A DNA stretch of 64,000 nucleotides from Anaeramoeba flamelloides (GCA_027625915.1 JANTQA010000047.1:8246001-8310000); one strand, 5' to 3'; shown: positions 1 to 15,800, counted from the first letter of the stretch. Made by a program: numbers and translations. The notes: generated by a model from the sequence alone, not told the origin.

Positions 1-374
1 ACATGAAAACAAAAATGACAAACACCAAGAAAAACATTCTTACAAGATGTTAATTTATTTGTGGTACAATTTATTTTAAGGGTTTAAATAGGAAAAAAAA
101 TACAAATTATAAAAAGGCTTTCGTTACTTGTTTTGGATTGGACCCATACCCAAGGGAGTAGCTTGAAACTAAAAAGGTTATTCTGAAATTGTCCTTCTTT
201 TGATGGTAAAAATCTAAATAACATAAAAAAAATACATAGGATACTATGTGACTAAAAATTCAATCACAAAATAAAGCAAAAAAGAATTCCCAATTAAAAA
301 AAACCAAAATTTTGAAAAAAAATTACTTTTTTCTTATTTTTTTCATTTACAAAAATTAAATTTCTTTAATTTTA

Positions 375-893
375 AGGACTACGTTCCCACCCTTGAGGGG
401 GTTGACTAATTGAGTTATTTCACTTTCGCTTCTCAAAAAAAATTTTCACACGGAAGGAATTGGACAAAAAAAAAAAAAATCATTTTTTGACATCTTTACC
501 TTTTCAAGCAGACTATTTTTCTTTGTTTTTCAACGAAAAGTGAAATTAAAAATAACAAAAAAAATAATTGCAAAAAATGGCATTTGGGAATTTTCAAGTC
601 CCTTTCAAATTTTGGAACATTTCAGACTTGTAAAAGCAAATTTAAAAAATATGCAGAACAGCTCAAGAAAACACTGTAAGTTCAGAAAGTTGATATGGAA
701 ATTTGAAAATATTAAAATCAAAATTTTGGTATGATCTTTAAGGGTAAAAATTGTGAAAATTGTTGAAATTGTGAAAATTTCACATTTTTTCTTGAAGAAA
801 TTCTACTTGGATAAATATTACTTGAATTACATAACTCTTTTAAGGGTGCTTTTATATAATATTTCACTGTTTTCACCTATAAACGTAGTCCTT
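375..893. mobile_element. Possible TIR element, family O
   Basis: AAGGACTACGTT at about 374 is mirrored by AACGTAGTCCTT at about 882-893, 12 perfect bases at a spacing of about 520 bp. Nothing between them codes for a transposase. Only one copy, so support is limited. Confidence 0.4.
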
Positions 894-1355
894 GAATAAA
901 TTGTTTTATTAAAGTATACAATCAATTTAATCTGGTTTGTCTGTTTTGTTACCCTCTACATTGGACAAATTAAAGATTTTGTAACATTCTTTATGAGAAA
1001 AAAATTACTCTTTTGAGTATTGAAAAAAATGTGAAAAAAAAAATCTTCAAGATCTTAAAAAGCGATAAAGAGTGATACTTCAAAACCAACACAGTTTTTT
1101 TCAAAATTATATATAATAATCATTATAATTCGAACTTGACTGTTGTTATTTGATATTTTTTTATAAAATATCCTTTTTTTCGATTGTTGTTTGTTTGAGA
1201 TCAATTGATCTCGCTTCCCAGGTTGGTTAGTTTTTGATTGGTATTTGACGTTCATGAAAATTAACATTTTTTTTTGCTTTCCACTCCTGAAAACTTTTTT
1301 TCATAATGAACTAACCATAAAATCTCTTTTCTTTTTATATTTCGATAAAAAATTA

Positions 1356-1556
1356 AAGTCAGTTCCACTTTTAAGACACAAACTTTTAACGAAATTTAAG
1401 GTACAATAAAAATCTCAAAATAAGGCACAATTTTTAGTTTTTTATTTTCACAAATTATTTTTACTTACTAGAATCTATATTTTGTACCTTGATTTGTGAT
1501 TTTTATTGTGCCTTAAATTTCGGTGAAGTTTGTACCTTAAAAGTTTATTCACTTTA
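1356..1556. mobile_element. Degraded palindromic MITE, family A copy 1
   Basis: The left side (AGTCAGTTCCACTTTTAAG) and interior (TTTAAGGTACAATAAAAATC..GTGCCTTAAATTT) match the copies at 29366 and 49703. The right terminal 15 bp have diverged. Confidence 0.75.
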
Positions 1557-4500
1557 TAGATGGTACCGAAAACTTTTGAAATTTCTCGTTTTGTCCAGTT
1601 TAAGTAATAATTTGGAACTTCTTTTATTCTGGATCCAAGTTTGTAAATTTTATATATAGTCTTTAAGGATTTATGTTTAAAATGAATCATGTACAGACCT
1701 TAAAAATGATATTCTTTCCTTTTGGTGAAGGATTATTAGTTATAAAGCCACTGTGGGATGTGGTATTCCACAAAACATTATTGAATTATCTTTTTATTTC
1801 ATCTGATCCAGAAGAACTATTAAATTCGAAATGTTGAAAGATAGAATCTATCATTGTCAGTTGCTAGTGTATTCCATAATCGAATAATTCTTCTTTTAAG
1901 TCAAATATTATCTGGTTTCCAATAACAACCTTTGAAAAAATCAAGTTTTATCAAAAAAATTATGCTGTAGTTTGTACTATTATAGTACTGAAAAAAATAC
2001 ATTACAAGAAAAAAAAACCCTGAAAAGATTTTAATTGTTAATATTAGAAAATTGTTCTGTAATTAAGAATACTTTAAATCCAATTTACTTTATCCAAGAA
2101 TCAAACTTATAAAATAAAAAACTCGCCACTGATTAGAATGATGATCAATGAAATTATACTTGTTCAAAACACTTTCCAATCCATCAAAAAACAAGAATTA
2201 CAAATTATCATTTTCTAAATTCTTAATAAACCTCCTATTAACTGTATTTTTCTTTCAAAAAAAGTTGATCTACTAAGGTTATTCAAACAATTAGATAAGT
2301 ATTTTATAGATACCTTACTTTAATGAACTTTCGGTAGGTTTATTACTTAGTACCTAAAAAATTTGATTATATAGAAAAAGTATTTGATCTAAAATATTTG
2401 TAATTAAAAAACATTTTTATTATTGTTTACAATTAAACATCTTTCTGGGGATTATTTTTATTTTAGATATTTTTTTTCAATACTCTAACTTATAAATAAG
2501 AATTTGAGCAAATAAAAATTTCAAAATTCAGAATATTAGAAAATTAATTGTTTTTCTTGATCTGATGAAATAAAAAGGATATTTCTAGAATGTTGTGACC
2601 CATACCCTATACATTGGCATTATCTTAGATAACTCCTTATTAACTTTTCCAAATAATAATAAATTATTGTCAAACAATTATAATTTTCTAAAGAAATTGA
2701 GAAATTTTAAACGAAGCATGCCAATGAAAGTTTCCAATTTTTTTTATGATTTTGTTTTTTTTTTTCAAATTAAGATTTTTTCAGGTATTTATTTTATGAA
2801 TCTCAACTCTAATCATAAGTTTATTATTGCTCTTATTTCTAAACAATCACCTTTTGACTGATTCTTAAAAAAAATGATAGAAATTTTCATTTTTGGCAGT
2901 AACCCTTTCATTAAAATGGAGTTTAATATCAGCAGTTATTGATTTTTAAAAAAAAAAATATTGAATATATTTATTTGTGAAGCTGAAAGCTTCTAAAAAA
3001 ATATATTCAGATGTTTTTTTTTTTTTTTTAAAGCAATAGCATATATATTGTAACAATTAATTCGGGTTTTTAGTAATATAATTTCAATATTTTTATATCA
3101 ATATTAGCTATTCATTAAATTCTTTTATAAAAAATTAGAAATACTAATTTATGGGGGTAAAAAAAGCATAATAACCACTTTAATTGAAATTTATGATAGT
3201 TTATTAAAAATTATACATATGTTATTAAGTTCTAGATTCTCTCAAAATTTAAGAAAACAAATGGAAAAACTTAAATTTTCCTAATATCAACAATTATTTT
3301 TTCAGAGAAAATATAATAATTAAAAAAAAATTTAAATTTAGAAAAATTCATTTAAGTAGATTATTTTTTGAGATATAATAGAAATACCATTACCTCGTAT
3401 TTCCAGATTATATTTTTAAAATAATTGGGGATTATTTGATCATAACCATATCAACAAATATTCTCAGAATCCAAATATTCTAAGGATATCAAAAAATAAT
3501 TATATTAATTATGTTTTTATAAAAATTCTATTTTAGAAAATAATATTCCAGGTTTTATTAATATTTCTTGTATAAATGTATATAATACTGTTAAATCATT
3601 AAAAGAGCAATTCATTTTATTTGGTAATATTATTTTGATATTATTAAACAAGTTTATGTTAATTAATTATTTTTTTTTTTTTTAAATAACTTGAAATGTT
3701 TTAGTAACTTGTTTATTATAAATAAAATAATAAACCACAATTTTTTTTATTTGAAAAAAAATATATTAGATATTTTCTTCATTATTCTACCATATTTTTA
3801 TAAAGAAAAATTTCTTATTTATTGAATTTTTGAGACTATTTGTAGATTTTTTGAAACTTTCTTTTTAAAAATTATTCGACTTGAACTTGTAAATTAACAT
3901 AATATATCTGGATTTGAAAATGAAAAATTATCACCACTTGGTATTTTCTCAATCTTTTGAATTGATTATTTTGTCAATATAAAAAAAATCTTTAATGTAT
4001 TTTAATTCATAATTTTTTTGAAAGAAATTTATTATTATTCTATAAATTTCTAATCAATTTGAAAAATATTCCTTGAAATTGTGGGGTTATATTATCAGAA
4101 ATATATTACAAAGTAATATATTGGTCTTAAGACAAGTTTTAAATATATATTGTAATTCAATTCTTCAGAAAATTTTCAAGTAATTGCAAAATATTTTGAA
4201 TTAGAAAAATAATAAATTATTAACACAAAGATCTTCAAAAAAAAAAAAACAATTAATTTTAAAAAATTATCTAAAGGAAAGAAATTAAAACAATAAACAA
4301 ATATAACATATAATTTTCCTTTGTTTTGAAAGTAGTTGGTGCATTGATTAAAAAGTCATATAAACAACACTTAAATATTAAGGAATAATCATTGAATTTA
4401 CAACTTATTAACATTTTAGGTACAACTAACAATACCCAGGATAAATGGAAATCATCTAACCCGTTTTATTTACTAATTCTTTCAAGTTAAAACAATTGTT

Positions 4501-4560
4501 CAGCAACATTATTTTTTAAAAACAGAAGTTTAAATTCAAAATAATACAGAAAAGGGTTTA

Positions 4561-4977
4561 CAGTTGTGGAAAAAAAGTGAAACACGGTTTTTATTTGGGA
4601 ACATTACTGAAAATTCAAAGTAAGATCTATGAAAAAAAGAATAAATAAATAAATAAAGACAAAGTGAAGTTTTCGCCACAATAACAGTTTTTTTAATACT
4701 ATCTTTTAGTATGGTGTTTTCTTTGATTGATCAATTATTAAAAATTTGTTCAAAAAAGTGACTATTTTTGAGATCTCCAAAACCACACATACAATTTCGA
4801 TAAATCAAGTAGATTTAAATTATATTTGTTGGGTTGATTGAAAATAATATAGTGGGTTATTATTTGAAGTTAATTGGTTCTTCTTTTTATTGATTTTACT
4901 TTTCATTTTCAGTAATGTTCCCAATTAAAAACCGTGTTTCACTTTTTTTCCATGTTTAACTTTTTTTCCACAACAGT
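4561..4977. mobile_element. TIR element, family E copy 1 (417 bp)
   Basis: Starts CAGTTGTGGAAAAAAAGTGA and ends TTTTTTTCCACAACAGT, TA on both sides. A second inner pair, ACACGGTTTTTATTTGGGAA against TTCCCAATTAAAAACCGTGT, extends the inverted repeat to about 60 bp with one gap. It matches the copy at 34008. Confidence 0.85.
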
Positions 4978-5887
4978 TAACTTTATATTGATAGATCTTG
5001 AGATTGTTACCATCATTTTCTTTTTTTTTAATGATCAAAGTACCTATTGCTCCTTTTTAAAATTTAGAGTAAGTTCAATTAAAATAAGAGTCTTATAACA
5101 GAAACCAACAATTTCACTTTTTTTTTTTAATGTAAAATAGATCTGAAAACCGTATTATTTTTATTTAGTTAGTGGTTTTGTTTGGTTTTGAGTAATTAAA
5201 GTCCTTGGTTAAAAAATAATTTATTACAGTTATTATACAAGCATTAAATCAAATTTTCATAATCGAATGTTAAGCTAGGAAGAAAATGATCACTTTTTGA
5301 CCTTTCCCATAGTAGATAAAACAAAAATATTTGAAATTTGTTTGTGACAATTAATTTTATTTTACTGATAAAACAATCTAATAAATTATTGTTCTCCAAG
5401 TATCTTGAACCCTAAAAAGCAGCAACATACAGCCAAAGTAAAAAATACTGTATTCTGATCTTTTTTTGAAAATATTAAAAAGTGAAAATTTTGACATTAT
5501 GATATCTTCCATCTAGATTTATAAAATCATTATTTAATTTAACTGGTCTTTGTATATTTTCAATCACACATTTGCCAAAATATGAGATCAAGAAATATTT
5601 TGTTTGAATAATAAAAATTTCACAAATAGTTAATAAACCGAGCATTTAGATGAAAAGAAAAATAAAAGATTCGAAAAAGTGAAATTTTTTCCATCAAAAC
5701 CAAAAATTCAAGAAGGTAGGTATAAAAAACTTTGTGAGTTGCCAAAAAAATATTAAAACAATTTTTTTCACTTGTACTTGAATAAAAACATAATCTAACT
5801 GAAAATAAAAAAAAAATATATGAAAAGATTTATTTTTTGTCCTTTGGTAGTCTATTAACTTTTTTTATTTCCTTTACAAACCTTGAA

Positions 5888-6152
5888 ATGGGGGGACTTG
5901 CAACTAGATCTGTAAAGCTATTTCTTACAGAAACTCTTATTTCAACAATTACTGGCGGATATTATTATAATGGACAAAATAATTTATTTGTAAATGTTGC
6001 ACACATTTACTTATGGACAATTTTCTTTTTCTTGCCTCTCTTTTTAATTTTCAGTGTAAGTCTTTTTTTTTTTTTTTGTGTGTTAAGACAAAAATAGGTA
6101 GGATCTTGTCTAACCTTTTTTTGCTTTTCCTTTTCACAAAGTTTTTTAATTT

Positions 6153-6196
<44 letters not shown>

Positions 6197-9100
6197 ATTA
6201 ACTTTTATTTTCCCATAATGCAAAGGGAATAAATCGGTTTATTGGAGCAGCAATTTTTACACTTTTAGTTCTAATTCTTTTTATTATTACAAAATATTTG
6301 AATCTAGATTTTCATAAGCAAATTGATAAAAATCTGCTAAAATTAAATAAGGAGATCGAATTGGAAACAAATGAAAAAGAAAATGACAAAGACAAAAAAA
6401 AAGATAAAGAAATTGATGATGAGAATTCTGATCACTCAGCAAAATCAAATTATTCAAGAAGAAGCAGGAACAGATCCATTCTTCGAAAAACTCGGGTTAA
6501 AGATCCGATTGTCGACAAAAAAGAAAAAATAGCTCTCGTGACATCATCAACAGAGGACGACGAGCTAATTAAAAACGACAAAGAAAAAAAAAAAGACAGA
6601 AAAAAAAGACAAAAAAAAACCAATAAGAAACAAAGGAAACGAAACAAAAAATCTGTAAAAAACGAAAGCAAAAACCTTTTAAAAGAACAACCAAGTGAAG
6701 ACAACGATGGACTTGAAAAACAAAAACCAAAATCGAATGAAAACATCCAGGATGAAAAAATTAAAACTTTTGTTGATCAATATGGTGTTGTACAAAGGTA
6801 TATAATTAAAAGCGACTCTGACGAGGTATGGCGATCATTTCTAACCTTTCTATTTCTCAAATTTTTGGTTGTTTCTTTTTTTCCAAATAAAAATGCCTTG
6901 TCAAAATTATTGAAAATAAAATGAAAGAGAAATAATCAAAATTTTGCAAAAAGGCAAGAAATAATCAGAACAAGTTAATTAATCAAATGTGATATTTTTT
7001 TGTTTCCCCAAATTATTATAAATTAAAAGGAACGAAAAAAAAAGAAATACCGCCAAACCGAAAAACCCATTAAATCCAAAAACTCCCAATAAAGATCAAA
7101 TTTTTTTGACAAATTGAAAATATTAGGAAAAATCCAAAAAATTATTCCCATTTTAAAAGAACGATAAATCTATAAATTATCTAACAGCCATTAATCGTTC
7201 TAATTGTTATATTGTTTATATATTCTAAATAAATCAATTGTAACATCATTTGTTAAATGTAGAAATCCCAAAAAAAATCCCAAATCTTCAAAAAAAATTA
7301 GAGAAAAGCTGCTGAAAACTAAAATCTAATTTATTGTAATTTATCCCTTAGATAAATTAAAAATTGATTATAAAACATCCATTATGATAATTAATTTGTT
7401 TTTACATTCACAAAATAAGAGTTTTATTTTCTTTCAATCTTTCTTTTTAATAATTTTTTTTCCAAAATTTTCTATTTAAATTGAATAACTTTGAGGAAAT
7501 TTTTTTTTCTCAAATAATTGGCCTTAATTTAATATAAAATTCAAATAATCAAATTCTTTTAACAAATTAATATTTATTGGCAAATTCTAAATTGATAATA
7601 ATGGTTATTATTTTTAAAATTAAATTAAATAAATTTGATTTTCAATTTTTGGTCACTTGGTTTCTCTATTATTTTTTCAGATTTGGGATTTTTTTTGGGA
7701 TTTCTACATTTAACAAATGATGTTAAAATTGATAGATTTAGAATATATAAACAATATCCCAATTAGAACGGTTAATGATTAACTTGATAATTTATAGATT
7801 TATCTTTCAAAAGGGAATAAAATTTTGGATTTTTCCTAATATTTTGAATTTTTCAAAAAAATTGGATCTTTATTGGGAGTTTTTGAAATTTTTGGGTTTT
7901 TTATTTGGCATTAAAAATGCAAAAAAAAAAAAACAAAATTGTCATAGCTCTTAATCAAAAATAAAATTAAGATCTAATAACACACAATTTCATGATATAC
8001 AATTTAAAAAACCATTTATTAAATCGATCTTATTGAGAAAAAGAAAAAAAAAAAAATAGAGATGTTAAATAAGCATTAGAATAATAAAATAAAACATAAC
8101 TTATAATAATTTCTGGGATATAAGAATCAAAAATCAGAATAAATCAAATCACAAAAACACCAGAAACTATATTTTCTTTAAAAATATCATGATCTTTAGT
8201 AACAATTTATCAAATGATTAAAAACTACATATTTTAAATGGGCTAACAGAACCTTCTCTTATAAAAATTTATTTACTTTTGAAGATTTGCAACACAAATT
8301 ATTTTCTAACGATTTTCGAGAAATGATTCAAAGTTATACAAAAATTTATTATTATCAATTTTTTTGGATGATTTTTTATAACAATAAAATCTTTTGTAAC
8401 GAATATATGCATATTTTACACTGGAATCAGAAAAATTACAAAAAATACGGAAACCAACGGATCACTAACCCAATGGTTTTTATTTTTCAAATTCAAATAG
8501 ATTTTTTTTGATTGTTAGTTTATTTGTAAAATAAATTGTCTATAAATTTGTAAAAATCAAAGAATATTTAATGATGAATAATTCTTAAAAATTCCCATAA
8601 AACAAAATAAACCACAAAAAAGAATTTAACTCATTAACAAAATTTAAATCACGATTCACCAAATAAACATACATAAACTTTTTTGACATTTAGCAATTTT
8701 TAAAAAAGAGTGGTAAAATTATTTGAAAATATCTTTATTAAACTCAATTCTAATATTACAATTTAAATATCCACAATTGTTATTCATCATTAATTGATTC
8801 ATAATAATTCAATTTCTTTATTTGTAAGGTTTTACTTTTATTAAAGATAGCAAAGTTTCTGATATTAATGTTATATGATTATTTTCGAAGGTGTGGAAAA
8901 TTGGTGATTATTTTTTTAATTTTTGATCATTAAAAAATTGTTTTCCGAAGAGATTTATTCTTGATAAAAATTTTCAGAGAATAGAATGGAAAAACTTATA
9001 TCATTGATTTATTTTTTGAAAAAAAACATATCTATCTTTAGCATATTGTCGGTTTTTTTATTGAATTTTATCGTACCTCATTTTGTAATAAAAAAGTGCA

Positions 9101-12100
9101 TTATTTTTTTTTCATTTTTTTAGAAAATTTTTGATGAACATAAACCCCAATTCAAAATTTTTAACACACCAAAATTCGATTTGTGAAAAAAAAATTTTAT
9201 TTAATCAATTCAAGAAGAAATACCAAATTAGAACCATTCGGAAATTGAAATGTTAACACTTGTTTATAAATTACAATACTCACAAAACAAAAAAAAAATT
9301 ATTATCAATACTAATAAATCAAGGGTGTGTTAAAAATTTTGGAGAGAGCAAAACAAAAAAATACATTTGGTAAATTTGTTGAAATTCTATTAGGAATATT
9401 GATCGATCAAAAGTTAGAGACTACCAATTAATTTTATTTGAGTTCTTCTATTTGGAACAACTCAACTTTAACATAATATCAATTGTTGAAAAAATTTTTG
9501 ATCGAACGAAACAAGTTACATAATTCAATAAATGAAAGGAAATATAAAACTAAAAGATTAAAAAATGATTTTCATATTTTACAAAAATCAAAAGTTATTT
9601 CCAATTTGAATGCAATTTTATTATTATGATTCTTTGAAAAATTTTAGCTGTGTGGAAAATTTTGAATTTTAGTTTATTTTGAAATACAACCAATAGGTAC
9701 TGATTCAATTAGTAGTAATATCCCAGGTATATTCTCATTTTTAAATATAACCTTTACAAAGTTTAAGCTTAAAATCTATCAATTGCTGAAAAAGATCAGG
9801 ATCAATTTTTTTAGTTTTATTTATTGTAATTTTTTTGGTTTGGTTTTCATGGCCTACTGCCTCTTAATTTTATATTTACCAATTTATGAATAGGAATACT
9901 TCCAAAGAGAATATTATTTTAAATATCAAAAAACAATGCACCACTTTTTTTGGAAATACCTTCTCCAGAACCAATTTAAAACAAAAGTACTACCCGGTTA
10001 TTCAGGAAGAGTACCATAAAGCACCAATGTTTTTTTTTTAATTTGATCATACAAATGTTATTTTTCTTGAGAAAAAATATTAAAAAAAATATAAAAAATG
10101 ATGCTATATTTTTCAGATCTACATCACTTATAATATTTGATATTATTTTTTTTTAGAATATATCAAATTATATTTTTTCTCTTTTTTTAATTTTGAAAAT
10201 TTTTTTTTGACTTACTTCCATCTTTCAATGAATAATGGTATACTTTTTTTTTTTTTTATCTCCAATAAGAGTTATAATAAATGTATAATTGAAAAACTTA
10301 AATATTTAATGATTACATTTGGAAAAAACTTGCAATTTTTTTTATATAGTTGCTTGGTGTATTAAAATGAAAATTCAAAACTTTAGGAATATCAAGTTTT
10401 ATTAAAAAAAAAACACCATCTATCCAAATAATTTTACTAATTATAAGTTTATTTTATGAAATTCAAAATCCTTATTTTGATTTTATATCGAAGAAAAATA
10501 AACTTCAGATTTTTCCTTAAAAGGGAAAATAAATCAAAGGTAATTTTTAAACTTCAAAGGAAAAAAATAAAGAAAAATCCATATTTTAATTTTTTTTTTG
10601 TATTTCAAACAAATAAATTTAAGGATTCAAAAGAATATCTTCCCCATTCAAAACAACAATCAATGTAGCATAGCCCAATTATGAATTATTCACAAACGTG
10701 TAATGATTTTTAATTAAAAAGGGATAATTAATTAAGAAAAAAACATTGACTGAATAAATTCAAAAATTCTTACTGTTGTAATTAACTTATTTACTCATGA
10801 AAAAAAAAAAAAAAAATATTTTGTAAAAACAAATAATAATATAAAAAATAGCTTACTGTTTCTTCCGATACCAATGATTATAACGAAAAAAGTGAATCAA
10901 GCCATTCAGACAACCCCCCAAAATTTAATAAACCTGTAAACGCGCTGGATTTTGTTGCGGATGACCTAACAATTGAACAAATCAATCGATTAATTGCACA
11001 AACCGAAGGATATCCAAAGTATAATTTCTTTTATTATTTTTTCTTTTATCATTTTTCAATTACAATTCTAGTGAAAATTAAAAAAAATTATATTTGTAAC
11101 TAAAAAGTTTTGATGATTTTCAAAAAGCAACCTTAGAAATGTCGCAAGATTCCGAATTAACAAGCGAGGAAAAAATCGATGAACCGGTAACAACAATAAC
11201 AATTCTTAATATTATCATTATTATCTCTAAATTATTATTTTAACTAATTACCACATCATGTTCTTAAACTTATTTAAAAAAAAAAAAATAAAAATTAAAA
11301 AAACATTTTTCATAGTCTTTTGTCAGATTACCTATTTTCAAAAGAAATCATTATCTTTACATCGATAGGTTAACATTAGAATCCCTTTTTGATAGAGATT
11401 GGAAATTATCACAAGTAATTCTCGCTATTTTTTGTGCAACCATTTCATCATTTCTTTCATTAGTAATTAGTGAATATTTTTATGAAATCGAAACTATTTT
11501 TTTATGTTTTACAACTGCAAGTGGATTATATTCATTATTAAAAAGCGTACAACCAGATTGTTCCTCTCCAGAGCCGAATGCCAAAGGTGTGGCCTTTTCT
11601 AGAGCATTCTATTTATCATTATTTTCTTTATTTTTAATTGCGATAAAAATAAGTAAAATTCACTTTTCTCTTTTATTTTTTTTTATTTAATAGATATAAA
11701 TATATATATATATATATATATTAACATTAAGGGATTTGCTTGAAACCGAAAAAAAAAAATGAAATTTTCAAATATTGAACCAGGTTTTTTCCAACAAAAT
11801 TTTTTTCCAAAATTAACAAATTAGTTTCTATTAATAAAATAAAAAATATTTAGCAATATAATTCAGATAATATTAGATTTTATAGAAAAACAAACAAACA
11901 AATAAATCACCGAAAACACTGAATTAACAGAAATCACAGAAGCCAAAGCGCACTGATATTTTTTGAGTATTTTTGATTCTTATAAACAAGGCATTTAGTA
12001 TTTTTTTTTTAAAATTATGTGTGCGATTTGTTTTTTTCTTTTGGAACTGTGAAATCTGTGATTTCTGTCATTTTTTTTCAGAATCTGAATTTTTCAATGT

Positions 12101-12769
12101 ACTTTTTTTGTAATATCCTTTGTTTAGTTTTCAAACAAACAAAAATCTAATTCCTTTAATTAAATGATTTATCAGAGTTATTTAAAAGAAAAATAATTCT
12201 CACAAGTTTAATTCAAGGGATTTATAAATTTTGGAATAAATTCAAAAAAAAAACAATTTTCATAACTTATTCTTGACAATAGAGTTGAAATAACCAATTA
12301 TTTTATTTTTAAAAAAAATCAATATTTTTGGTTTTGATCGAAAATTAGGATTTTCAAAAATTGAAAAATGGTTAGTTGGTGACAAAAAAAGAAAATTCGA
12401 AAACAAAAGAAACTTTTCGAAAATTTAAACCAAACAATCACAAATTAACAAACGAATTTAATAAATTAAAAACTAATGGTTATAGCCAAAATAAAAAAAA
12501 AAAAATGTGCAGATAAATTAAGCAAAAGTTGATTGTTTTTTCTTTTTGTTTTTTTTTTTATTTCTTTTTTCTTTTTTTAGATTTTGAAAACCAAACTAAG
12601 CATCAAACCAGAAAATATTTAAAATATTAATACTGTTAGAGTATTTATTGTAAAATATACGGATCAAACAAATCTCTTAATATCAAAAAATATTATTCTA
12701 CTCACTCACATTTACACTTTTATTTTTATTTAAAATTTTTATTTTCTTAACTATAATCATTCTTTTAAA

Positions 12770-12834
<65 letters not shown>

Positions 12835-12835
12835 T

Positions 12836-12869
<34 letters not shown>

Positions 12870-15800
12870 CACACATTTACATAATATATTATAGCCAAAG
12901 ATGAAATTAGTCCAGAATCTAATATTGAATTATATAATTTACAAATTAATTTTAACGATTTATTTGAAATTTTATTTAGTAGTTGCAAATATATTATTCT
13001 TTTATTACCAATTATTTTTTTATTTGGATTATTACCTCAACCTTCCACATTTTTTATGTATATATGTGAACAGATTAATTTTCAATTAATGGGAGGAACA
13101 GTAAGTTTATTACTAATTTTTTATTTATTTTTAAAAAAATTAATTATCGAATATTCCTCATTAAATAATACATATTATTTTTAATCTTAAAAAAAAAAAA
13201 TACAAATTTAGGGTACTATTTCAGTTTTGTCATCCTTGATCGAAGTAATAAAAGATATAATTGTATTTGGAATAGTCTATATTTTTGGATATCTAAGTTA
13301 TAATTCACAAAACAAACAAAATATTAATGAATCCATTAAATTTTCAATTTTCAACGGACTTTTAATTGGTTTTAGCTTTTTACTTAGCAAAACCCCGACA
13401 AATCCGAGGTATTTAAAAAAAGTATTTCAGGGCAATAAAGCATTACAAAAAGAGGACATTGAACCCGAAATGAGATTTGATTTTTTACCGATCCGAAAAT
13501 TTTTAATTGATATATTACATTCAATTTTATTATTTGTTATTTATACTTTGATCCATCTTAGTAAAATATTTCAATCAGGAAAAATTTATCAAATTTTATT
13601 AATCATTGGGCTATGTGTTGGCATTATTAGTCATTATTTTTTTAATCAATTCAGGAAATCATTTCCGTTTCAAATTTTTGGTGATTCCTTTTTAACGATG
13701 AATGGAAATGATAATTTCGAAGAAACCGAGGCAACAACGAAAAAAAAATATGAAATTTTCTATAGATTTTTAATTTTAATCGAAAAATATATCCTGATAC
13801 CAAGCATTGCCATATTTTGTTTAACGGATTCCATTCCAGACGTTATTGATAAATTTGGAATTCATTTTTCAATCTTTGCAAGTATTTTTATTGTTATAAA
13901 ATTTATAAGATCTGGATTTAATAATGGAGAAGATCATTATAAAATATTATTTCTCTTGTTAATATTTTTCCAAAAGGATTTCCAAATAATCGAGGAAAGT
14001 AAATTAATTAATTTGTTCGTTTCGCAATACGCCGTTGAGCGGTTATGTGAGGCGACATTGAAAATCAAATTTTTTTATATCTATTCTGCGCCTTGGACAA
14101 AAACGATTTCTTCCATATCCCATGCTATTTTGTCTTTATTATCGATTGCACATCTAGCATTGACTATAATCTTTATTTTTATTGCAACGATTTTTTCAAT
14201 GCCGTTAAGCCCATTCATTGGCTCTGGGCTCTTTTTGTTAACCTATGCCCGACCAATAAGATATTGGGAAAAATCCTACCGGACAAAAAGAATCGATGAT
14301 TCAAATACCAAATTGGCAACAACATTGAGTATTTCAGCCAATAATCTCTCGAATTTGAATAATTTAAATTCCATTTTTTATGAGCATTTGTATGTTTCGC
14401 TCAGGGACACCCTCTATAATGATATCAAATTAGGCAGATTGGGAAAGGTTAGCCAGGGTGATTTTTTTTTATTGCTGAATGACAGCCTGACGTGCCTATT
14501 GCATATTTCGAGTCTGGGCAATGGCTTTTGTTGTTACCAATTGCGCGGATTAGAATTCAGAGGCACCTATTGCCAAGAAAGGGAAATTGAAGAAGTCAAA
14601 TCCACGGCCGAAAATTCTGACGAAAATGCCATTTTCCCAAATTCTTCGCTATTGTCCTTTAGATACATGTGGCTACAGCGGTGGAGGACTTGGGAGGTCA
14701 TCAACGAATCATTTATCGCTAGAAGTTATAATGTTATTATGAACCCCGCGGAAAAGAGTTTTGAAATGTTTGAAACACAGAAAATTTTAATCAAGTATTT
14801 TATTTCAACATGTATATTTTATTTATTTCAAAATTATGATATAAACGAATTGATTTCAGACACCTTTGTTTTTAATTCAATAAACAATTTGCATTTAAAC
14901 AACTATACTGAATCTGATCCCTTAATTTTTTCCAAAAACTCGGATTTGGATTGGGACAAAAGAAAGGAGGGCATTACTGTAAGATCCTTTGAAAAAATTT
15001 ATGGTAATTGGATCAAATATTGCATAACCAAATATAATGAGCAATTTGACGAGGAACAATTTGATAAAAAAATTCATTTTATATCTTTAATCGAAATGCT
15101 TTTGGATCGGAAAAAAAAAAAAAGGCAATTAAATAAAGAAATCATAAAAAAAAATAAATTAAAGAATTTACAGGACTATAATAAATTTGAAAATGAAATT
15201 AAAAAAAAAAAAAAAATTCTCGGATCAAATTCACCGCCTTTAATTTTAAATCTTTGCTACGCCTTAAGCCTGGCAGCCAGAAGGGTTTTGGGCACGGCTA
15301 GCTTATCGGGCCAATATTTGTCGACGGACCGATTTTTGGATCGATACTATGCCCTGTTCAAAGGAGATTTACGATTGGACCATAGGGACGATTGGATTTT
15401 ATCACAAGTCACCATTTTGCAAAATGTCATTGGCAAATCTGCCAAAATTTCTTTGAATTTATACCAATATTATTTTATTAGCCCGGACGAATATAACGAC
15501 CCGAAAATATTATTCGACACATTGCTAACTCTTGAAAATGAAATTTTGATCTGCGCAGAATCAGACCCTGAATGGAGAAAGGGCATATTAACAGAAAAAA
15601 ATAATCTATTATCCTTAAGATGCCAAACCAACCCATACGATAGTTCCTTAATTGAATATTTTATAATGCAATTGGAATTAAGACACATGAAATATTTACT
15701 AGTTAAAATGAATAAAGAGTGCGTCAGGGGGCTATGGTCAAGCCAAATACAAGAATTGGTATATTTAAAAAATTTAAATCATGAAAGAGGTAGTATACAA

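Larger units (their letters stand above)
1..5887. other. 5' intergenic region upstream of pecanex
   Basis: Nearly 6 kb of AT-rich DNA containing the possible element at 375-893, family A copy 1 and family E copy 1. ORFs such as 2595-2861 (+) and 1475-1690 (-, inside and beside the A element) have no recognisable protein signature. Confidence 0.65.
6826..10851 (+). other. Giant intron 2 of the pecanex gene (4026 bp)
   Basis: Donor GTATGG follows the acidic exon 2; the acceptor is an A-rich ..aatag before LTVSSDTND. I found no exon-like reading inside. It contains a large inverted repeat (about 7055-7900) and a 532-bp TIR element (9143-9674). The rest is homopolymer-rich AT sequence. Confidence 0.8.

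Noticed and set aside
5837-5887. Upstream in-frame extension of the pecanex first exon (non-ATG start)
   Set aside because: The ATG at 5888 gives an N-terminus of the expected length and sequence; the upstream part is hydrophobic filler with no match.
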